Shown in pieces: positions 56,415 to 64,000 of a DNA stretch of 64,000 nucleotides (position 1 is the stretch's first letter; each line of letters starts with the position of its first letter). The notes under the pieces are model-generated. The model was not told the DNA's origin. It searched no databases and saw only the letters and a program-made list of their open reading frames with translations. Source of the DNA: Papaver somniferum (taxonomy: Eukaryota > Streptophyta > Magnoliopsida > Ranunculales > Papaveraceae). The position numbers and the translations under genes were made by a program. The DNA lies in assembly GCF_003573695.1 (NCBI RefSeq), contig NW_020621936.1, positions 8,556,001 to 8,620,000 of the forward strand. Direction: 5' to 3'.

Positions 56415-57922
56415 ATATATATTTTTTTCTAATTTTTTGCAGTTCCAAATACCCATAGAAAGACCCATTGCAGCTTGACACTTGATAAGAAATAGTTCCA
56501 AATACTTCTAATCACCTCAGCGTAAACAAATATATTCAGCATTCTTTTCGCATGACATGTGACAAGCTCTTATGTGGGGAAGAGATAAAATCATCATCTT
56601 CTAGACTTCTACAGATTTAGCAATCTGCAACAGAGATAGAGTTGTTACCATGCTGACATAACCTTTGATCCTCCCCTCAAGAATCAGGAATCAGATTAAG
56701 AAGCTGCCTGAACTACCTCTCCAGCTTCATTAGCTCTCAGATTCCTACAAAAATTGAAGTTCCAACCAGTAATAGAACCTAACAGGGCCATCATTTCCTG
56801 AACTGTAACCTTTTAGTCTTTATGTCTACTGACCTTAAAAAGAGCTTGATATAGAGAACTGAGGGAACGACCATTTGAGCCGTCCAATTCTCCAAGACAA
56901 ACATCAAGCATTAGAATATCAGATATAAAACTAAGACCATTTTTTTTTTATCGGCAAAACCATAAATATTTCGATTCGCAACAGTGAAGAAATTAACCGA
57001 GATCTCAAATCAGCTCACAACATCGTGAAGGTCGAGTCCGTATCACAATCGCCCATTGAAGAAAATGAGCAAGTGAAACGAGTACGACATGTTGGGTTTT
57101 CATTTGTTTTAATTAAAGTGCCGATAGCTCATAATCTTCTTTCACTGCTAACGGATTCAATCCAAGGCGCCAATGTTGCCTTTTTTGCCACTGATGAACA
57201 AACAATTTAAAACCTTTTTACATGTGAATGTATCATCTTGGTTATAGTGTGAATGTTTGTTGTTGCTGAATGCTGATCTTCCTCCTCTGCTTTCAAACAA
57301 GTGGTCTGTTAAGCAGCACAATCCACACACCCCTTAAATATAAGGGAAAACCCCCTATATATGCATTCGTGGTGGAGGTAGAAATTATGCAACACATTCT
57401 AGAGAAGCAAAGAAAAACTGCCAAATTCAACTTCAAGACCTCCACGGTCGAGGATAATCGAAGCATCAGTTTTATACCTTCGCTTTATTGCATGTTACAT
57501 AGTTACATACCCATCCTTCTGAAATTTCTTTAAGAAAGTATGGTTCAAGGAAAGAAAAAAAAATGGATCAAGGAACTAAGAGAAGCACAAGCTGAAATAC
57601 ATGAATGATAAGACACCTAACAAAATTTAGGGCAAAAACCAACAACAAAATCAAAATATTCATCTTGCCTAGAGCAGCCACTGTTGTATGATTGTATCCA
57701 TTGTGTGACCTTTCGCTAATGGATATATCCACAAGGAACTCCTATCCAGTAAGAAACAGCCACGGCACAAATTCTTTGTTCAGATTAAATGCGGATTTTA
57801 GGTAACTTCAACATCAAACAGATTAAGACCTCAAAAATCGTTACTTGCAAATGAACAAGACGTCCTCGACCATGTCAGAGACTCCCAGTCCATCTCAAAT
57901 TCTGCAATTCAGAAAGCCCTAG
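56415..57922. other. Intergenic, no supported gene
   Basis: About 1.5 kb downstream of the tRNA and of the minus-strand gene's stop. Small plus-strand frames (57025-57210 and 57270-57533) have no recognisable product, no good neighbours and no splice pattern I can defend. The last few hundred bases (57540-57922) probably hold the 3' UTR of the minus-strand gene. Confidence 0.5.
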
Positions 57923-60336
57923 CTAAACTCTTTCTATGTCGTGCTTATCAATTTTCATTTGGGTTTTCATCTGTTTTGACTCCCTTTTGTCTGAATTCAC
58001 TTTCTCTCTTGTATCTTCTTCTGATAAAAACTCACGCTTCATTTCCCTTGGCTTCCCAGCGTTCATTATAGCAAGAATCAGCTCTAACTGTTTTTGTTGT
58101 TGTTCCTATTAAAGAAGCATTTTTAAGTGGTTAGGCAAACATATAGATTTGGATAGCAGCTTGGGCACATGACTGAGTAAAGGTGAATTTTATACATTTT
58201 ACAGATATTTTAATGCAAAAAAATTTTGAAGGATCAGATAGTTGGTGGGCTGTTCTGAAGCTTGATCAAGAATCAGGTAATCCATAGTTCTACAGTTCAG
58301 CTATCATGTATGTCAATCTCTTGTTCAATAACAAACTATATGTGTATGCAATATGGCCATTAAATTTATCAACAACCAATACCTGACACATTAAATCCAC
58401 AAAATGTAAAGATACAAGTCCTCTTAATTCCTGCTAAAAAGAACCATTTAATATTATCAAATGCGCATTTACAAAACTCAACCAAGAACTTCTAGGGCTC
58501 GCATGTACAATTTAAATAGCCTCGATACAGTATCTGTTACAAGTCCACCATCCACTTCTTAGAGAAGTCTGAAAATCCAGTATTTCCACAAATAAACTCT
58601 CCAGTCTAACTAGTGAATATTTTTTTTAAGGAAACAAGAAATCCACTATAAATGTGAACTAGTGGAATGGTATCGAGTGTGACCCTGGTTAAAACAGGGT
58701 GCACGAAGTTGGACTCTAGTGATATTTATCTAGCTGCATTTATATAATCTAGAGATGCGTATTGATTTCTAAAGCTAGAATAATCTAGAGTTTACTTTGT
58801 TTCCAAGAATCCTCTAGCCATCAGGTAGTTCCATTTGAACGATCAAATAGAGAAGCTAAGAGTGAGATAACTCATGTACATAGTGTGAGAAAGAATTTTA
58901 TAACTCTAATGAGTGTATAGTTAGTGTTGTGAGCTGGATTGTCCGTGCCCAAAATTTATGCTTTAACATGAGTGAATAAAAATTCATAGTATCCATATTT
59001 TGCTCACTCGTGCAAACTAATATCTTCACCAACTTTTATTTCCTACAGAAAGGCTGGAATATGTTCGATGCAGTGCGAATTTATCTTGAAATACAACAAG
59101 CTCAATCAATTATTTATGTTCATTTGAATTAACTCTTTGAGTTCAGAATTAAACAAAAACCAGATTATAGCATTGATGTAGAACCGACTGATGTTTCTTC
59201 TGCAGGTATAACCCAAATGAGAAAAAAAAAGAAGATCAACTAACACTCGTTGGACGCAAGCAGGAAAACTGTTGGATGCAATGTCAACCTTTTATTTGCA
59301 AACACAATAAAATCCATGCAACTTTAATTGTTTCAGTACCTTTTAGAAAAAGGTTAACTAAACCAACGATTGCAGTTCTATCCCATGTTCTCAGTATCCA
59401 TTTCAGAAATTGCATAATCAATGGTTAATGTAGACTAACCTGCATTGCCAACAAGACCTTCTGAATTTCACCAAGTTCCTTCTCAAGATGATCTCCATGC
59501 GCTGCCAGCTCTCTTGTAGCCTCTGAGTTCTTCTGCGCAAGAGCTGCCGCCTACAAAAATTCATAAACATTTAGCTGTTAGACTTGAGTGAGACATCCTA
59601 CATAGACAAGCAACATGCCCCAAAGCAAGTCGACTTTAATGTTGACTAGGTCAAAGTGAGCAATTACCTCAGAGATAGGTTCTTTAAGAGCTTTCCTAGT
59701 AACCCTAAACCTAATTCCCAATTTCTCAAGTTGCCTTGATAAAACCCTGATAATAGTAGCAGAGCTCTTTAAATCCTCTTCTAATTTCTCAATTCTTTCA
59801 AGCAGATTAAAACTTGGACCAGTTCTGGATTTAACAGAATCAGTAACAATTCTATTCCATTGTCTTCTACGAATCAAAGTACCAATAAAAACAGCACAAA
59901 TTAACAAACCAAATTGCCATACAAAAACCTTATTATTCACTACTAACTCTTGTAATGATTTCTTGGAATACCCCCAGTTTATAGCAAATCCAATTGAAAG
60001 AATTGCTGATGGAATTAAACATAATACTTCAGCAATTGAAAGAATAACATCAAAATTGAAACTTTCATGTTTTGGGGAAAACACTTCTGAATCATTATAA
60101 GCTCTGATTGGCCAATTTGAGGCCAAAGAACTTGGGGGTCTTTGAAATTTGAAATGTGGTAGTGGGTTTTCGCTAAAACGTTGTTTTTGTGACATTGAAA
60201 GATTGAGAATTGGAATTCTAAATTTTGAGGTTTGGATGTTGGGTTCGTGGTGTTTGTAATTGGAGTAGACGCAGAGATTGTGATTAGGATGCGATGAACG
60301 TGGATTTGTTAAGAGATTTTGAGATGAGGCGGACAT
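57923..60336 (-). CDS. Probable plastid membrane protein with coiled coil, 320 aa
   Basis: Three exons on the minus strand with GT-AG introns and matching phases: 60336-59668 (223 codons), 59550-59440 (37 codons), 58105-57923 (60 codons plus TAG). The N-terminus (about 1-80) is rich in Ser, Asn and Pro and poor in acid residues, like a plastid transit peptide. Two hydrophobic segments follow (about 97-121 and 137-154, ending in IRRRQW), then a coiled-coil stretch (LLERIEKLEEDLKSSATIIR, about 178-197, on to 260) and a charged Lys/Glu tail. I do not recognise a named family. An envelope or thylakoid membrane role is an inference. The second intron is 1.3 kb. All frames are clean, so it looks functional. 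Confidence 0.75.
58106..59439 (-). other. Large second intron of the 320-aa membrane protein gene
   Basis: 1334 bp between the donor after ...LLAMQ and the acceptor before EQQQKQLELI. No nested gene is seen in it. Confidence 0.65.
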
Positions 60337-60765
60337 TGCGTAAGGGTTTCTTGGTTTCTAGTAGTGTATGGCATGTAGAGGGAGAGATAGATGTGTTAAT
60401 GGAGATTTACGAGTGCATTTACTTCTCCACTGTTGAGACAAAAAGTTCTACCGAGTAATGACGATTTCCCCAATAAGTGGCTATGACGAAAAGTCCAGTA
60501 AAAGAAAAAAATGAAAAGGAACCGTTGACTTTAGTTGACTAATATTCTTTTTAACTGGGCATGTGTCTAACCAGGGGTGAGCTTTGGCCGATATGCACCG
60601 GTTTTCGCATCCAATGAATGCACGGATTGGATACGGATAATCCAATGAATTTGTTTTAGTTACAATTTATAATAAAGAAATAAAACTAACGTAAGTGACT
60701 TCTTATAGACCCTGCATAACCTTTTTTTCTTTTTCTTTTTTTGTAAGTTAAGTGCATTCAAAAGA
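60337..60765 (-). promoter_or_regulatory. Upstream region of the 320-aa membrane protein gene
   Basis: About 430 bp between the start codon at 60336 and the LINE remnant. It contains GTTGACTTTAGTTGAC (about 60523-60538), with TTGAC W-box-like cores as seen in plant promoters. A tandem ATCCAATGAAT phrase occurs at about 60610 and 60639. No firm TATA box. Confidence 0.35.
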
Positions 60766-62792
60766 CTAATTTAGGGAGTTAGTAATCCCATTGAGATGAG
60801 TAGAGTCATCCAATGTTGGGCTAATAGTTTCAACCCTAACATTTGATTTATCTACTTCTAAAGCAGAATTAATACAAGAAGGATGTCCATCCCTCCAATC
60901 GAGGATATTTCTAAAGGATTTGGCTTCCTTGGCCATTACATCAGCTACATTGTTTGCTGTTCTTGGTACAAAATAAAAACCTAAAAAATTATGACAAAGA
61001 TTGAACTCGCTTTTTACTTCATCTGTTATAGTTTGGTTCTGCCAGGCTATTTGAGACGCCTTCCCATTCAGATAATCAAAAAGGTTCTTGCAATCACCTT
61101 CCACAATGAAGTTGGACAATCCTCTTTAAACTGCCCATTTAGCTCCCTGCAATAGTCCTAAGGCTTCCGCTTCTTCATAGGTAGTAGCTGTGAATGGTCC
61201 TGCTCTGCCTTGTTCAAAGTCTCCTGCATCATTCCTAAGAATTAAAGAGAAACCTGCAGGTGTATCCACAAAAATCCAAGCAGCATCTATATTGAGTTTC
61301 AGCTGTGCTTTCTTAGGAGGAGACCATTTATGACTCTCATGCTTGTCAATGGATAGTTGCCTAATTGGGATATTATCCTTACATCAAAACTCTAAAAATA
61401 TTTGTATTTCTAAACCTACTTGAGCACTAGTTTGTTGTTTGTTTTCAAAAACTCTATTACATCTTTCCTTCCATATGAACCAGGCTTTTGTCAATATTAT
61501 CTCTATAGGTATAGTTGGATTTGTTTTCCCTATCTAATCCTTACAAATATCCAGAAAGGTTATGGAACTGGCAAAGTTAACCTCTACAGGAGATGGCTAT
61601 GCAAAAGGGAAAAAAAGCAAAAGATGTTCTATGGATTCTGCAGCATTGCAGCCAAAAGAGCAGTTAGGATGAATATCCTCCATAAATTTTGACAGTTTCA
61701 GATTTCTAGAAATGGCATCATGTAAACACTTCCAAGTAATTTTTTTTATTCTTTGAGACACATTCCAGAAGGAATCTGGTTGACCTAAGTTGTAGTGGTT
61801 CACAGTTCTTTTAGTAAGTTCATTATATATGGACTTCACAGTGAAAACACCAGATTTTGTAAGAAGCCATCTAAGAGTATCTGGTTTGTATCTAGCTATT
61901 CTAGTATTGATTATCTTCTTAGCAATATGTTCAGGAAACATTTCAAAAATTAAGGCTGAGTTTCACTTCTTAGTGACTGAATCAATCAGATCCTTCACAA
62001 GTGTTAAGTGAGTGAGCTAGTACTATTACCATCACTTATTTCACATATGTTATTTTGTTCAACAAGTTGTATACCCCTACTTAGTACTATTACCATCACT
62101 TATTTCCCATATGTTGTTTTGTTCAACAAGCTGTATACCCCTACCTATGCATTTCCAGATCCAAGAACTAGTTGTTGGGGTTTTAGCCTTGAAAATAGAG
62201 AAGTTTCTAAAGTATCTAGGCTTTAATTGAGACTCCCATAGGCCTTTGGCTCAGTTATTAGTCTCCATGCTAATTTGGTTATCATTGCTAAATTAAATTT
62301 TGAGCGTTTCTGAATCCTAGTCCTCCTTTATTTTTAGGTTTACAGAGACAAGAATAGATTTAGGGTAATATCCCTTGTAATCAGTTTCCTTTCCCCACCA
62401 AAAATCTCTTTGCAGAGCATCTATTTTCTTTCTGAATTTTCTTTAGTAAAATGAAACAGCTCATTTGATAGTTGGCCATGCTTTCCAAAGTTGCCTTATT
62501 AAGCTTGCTAAGATTTTGCACATCTAGCCTTGTATTTTGTGTTCCATGTTTTCCACCAGTCCTTCAAAGAGTTTTATTTTTGCCTTACTAATGAATAGGG
62601 GAGTTACTAGATAAGAGTCTAGAGGATTTTTTTATTTTATTTTTAGTAATTTACTAATCATTCTCTGATGCTTTGGTTGAAGTTTTTTACTAAAGAAAAC
62701 TCCTGATTTGACAAAGTTTATTAACTAACCTGAAGCTTTACCAAAAGATTCAATTAGATCAAGAATGTTATAACACTCCCTAAGATCAGCTC
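60766..62792 (-). pseudogene. LINE (L1-like) remnant: RT tail, zf-RVT, RNase H
   Basis: Minus-strand order: RT C-terminal region in broken frames (about 62750-62260), then a zf-RVT domain frame (61941-61597) with GVFTVKSIYNEL, ITWKCLHDAI and the Cys-rich CSFGCNAAESIEHLLLF. Then a plant-type RNase H (RVT_3) region: QLKLNIDAAWIF (about 61300) and, after an in-frame TAA near 61125, NFIVEGDCKNLFDYL and FVPRTANNVADVMAKEA (61119-60766). Several stops and shifts make it inactive. A copia LTR cuts it off at 62793. Confidence 0.85.
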
Positions 62793-64000
62793 TGTTAGAG
62801 CATTGCTCAGTTGAACCCACCAAGCGTTGGTATGTCAAGTTTGGTTGTCATATTTTAGTGAATCAAAACTCATGTTAAGAGTCGCTTGATTATGTACTAG
62901 AGTTAAACTTCGTATAGGTTAGCTTGAAAGCATTAGGATATGAGACATTACAAGTATTGCGAAGTCTTGAAGATGTGAAAAAGCGAGGAGCTACAACGAT
63001 TACAATAATCTTTCCATTTGAGGTTAGTGATATTTGACTTGAACTGTTTCATTCCCTAACATATCTTTCAAGTCGTGCATATTGAAAACATAACTGCGAA
63101 GCATATTGAACTCTAGATAGACATAGTATTAAGGAATACAATACGAGGTTTATTGCTTAACCATTAAACTTTGTAGATAAGACATCGCCATAATCATTTG
63201 AATGCTATTGTGATTATGTATGGGATAAGGTGAGGATTTCATCCTAGGGAACAATGTTTACATGTGTTCTAAGGAAGTAAGTTCATAAACTTGTTTTGTG
63301 AACCGAAAAGGAAATTTCCAGGCGTTATTGGTTTTGTTATTCATTGCATATCTTATGAACAACCAATATGTGTGATAGAGTAGAACCGCTCACAACTTGT
63401 TGTGTTCTTGGTAGAACTAATTCACAAAGGCTTGAATTTTGTATTGGTAGAACTTTTATTAGTAAAACAAATCTTAAGTAATCACCTTGGTATGATTGGA
63501 TTGTAACTTCCAATGGAAGAGGGGAACCGATCCTTGTAAGGGTGAAGGGAACCGATCCTAGTAAGGGGTGAAGGGGAGCCTATCCTTGTAAGGGGTGAAG
63601 GGGAACCGATCCTAGTAAGGGGTGCAGTGCAATAGGGAACTTATCCTTGTATGGGGTGCAACACATATAAGTTAGATACCATATATATGTAGGGAACCGA
63701 TCCTAGTACCTGGTCAACCATATCTTTGGTAAGCTAGTGTGACTATGCGTAGTACTCATATGGAGGTAGAACCGAAACTTGTTTTGGTAGAACCGCAAAC
63801 CCATGATTGTGATTGAATGTTGGTTTGATCAATCACATAGTTCTTGAAAGTCAGATGAACCAATTCTAAACTTGTTGGAAGTGTGGCAAATCGGTTTCAA
63901 GATTGTAAGTGTGAAAGAGAACTTACAAAGTAAATATGTCGACATACTTTGAACACGTGCTGAGAATGTTTATTTCTATAATTGTTCAAAGTTATTCCTT
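62793..64000 (+). mobile_element. Copia-like LTR, truncated by window end
   Basis: Starts TGTTAGAGCATTGCTCAG inside the LINE remnant and runs past 64000. It is clearly the same family as the LTR at 37098-43776, and shows the intact target site (GTTTCATTCC, about 63048) that is split there by the 3.8-kb element. No polypurine tract precedes it, so this is a 5' LTR or a solo LTR. The five bases before it are AGCTC; the partner TSD lies outside the window. Confidence 0.85.
63516..63660. repeat. Minisatellite in copia LTR, about 27-bp unit
   Basis: Four to five units of a phrase like GGGGAACCGATCCTAGTAAG followed by GGGTG(A/C)A. Units alternate between CCTTG and CCTAG forms. The sister LTR (41690-41890) shows the same words scattered. 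Confidence 0.85.

Overview
This is plant nuclear DNA. The evidence is an 18-exon gene with GT-AG introns, plant LTR retrotransposons of the copia (Sirevirus-like) and Athila types, a plant-mobile-domain gene remnant, and a plant nuclear tRNA. It is most likely a dicot. Several repeat families look like ones I associate with poppies (Papaver, Ranunculales), but that is an impression and not a demonstrated identification.

Positions 1-43776 are one nested stack of LTR retrotransposons, resolved here by TG...CA ends and 5-bp target-site duplications (TSDs). The base layer is an old + strand copia-like element whose 5' part lies outside the window. Its internal 3' tail (1-531, resuming at 36658-37097) carries a solo copia LTR (532-36652, TSD AGTCT). 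That solo LTR is split by a minus-strand Ty3-type element without pol (2459-36129, TSD CTTGG). This element in turn holds three insertions: a non-autonomous element in its left LTR (3172-10043, TSD CCTTC), a 13.7-kb Athila-type element in its internal part (13026-26689, TSD GTTGC), and an element with a very short interior in its right LTR (31227-34995, TSD GCGAC). The 3' LTR of the base copia (37098-43776) is split by a fifth Ty3-like element (37355-41191, TSD GTTTC). All five Ty3-type elements point to the minus strand and all three copia LTRs to the plus strand.

The gene-bearing part runs from 43777 to about 60400. In order it holds: a broken minus-strand plant-mobile-domain (MAIN-like) gene (about 44034-46001); a complete gene for the cytosolic phenylalanine-tRNA ligase alpha subunit (+, 46700-51689, 490 aa predicted); a 408-bp inverted-repeat MITE (52086-52493); a 3.5-kb terminal-inverted-repeat DNA element packed with long palindromes and carrying degenerate minus-strand ORFs (52577-56119); a tRNA-Gln(CTG) (56343-56414); and a three-exon minus-strand gene for a probable plastid membrane protein with a coiled coil (57923-60336, 320 aa).

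The right end holds a decayed LINE (minus, about 60766-62792) cut by another + strand copia LTR (62793 to beyond the window end).

Only three units look functional: the PheRS alpha gene, the plastid membrane protein gene, and probably the tRNA. The most unusual structures are the palindrome-rich DNA element, the non-autonomous Ty3-like element with an internally duplicated unrecognised protein, and LTRs that carry 190-bp and 69-bp tandem arrays.
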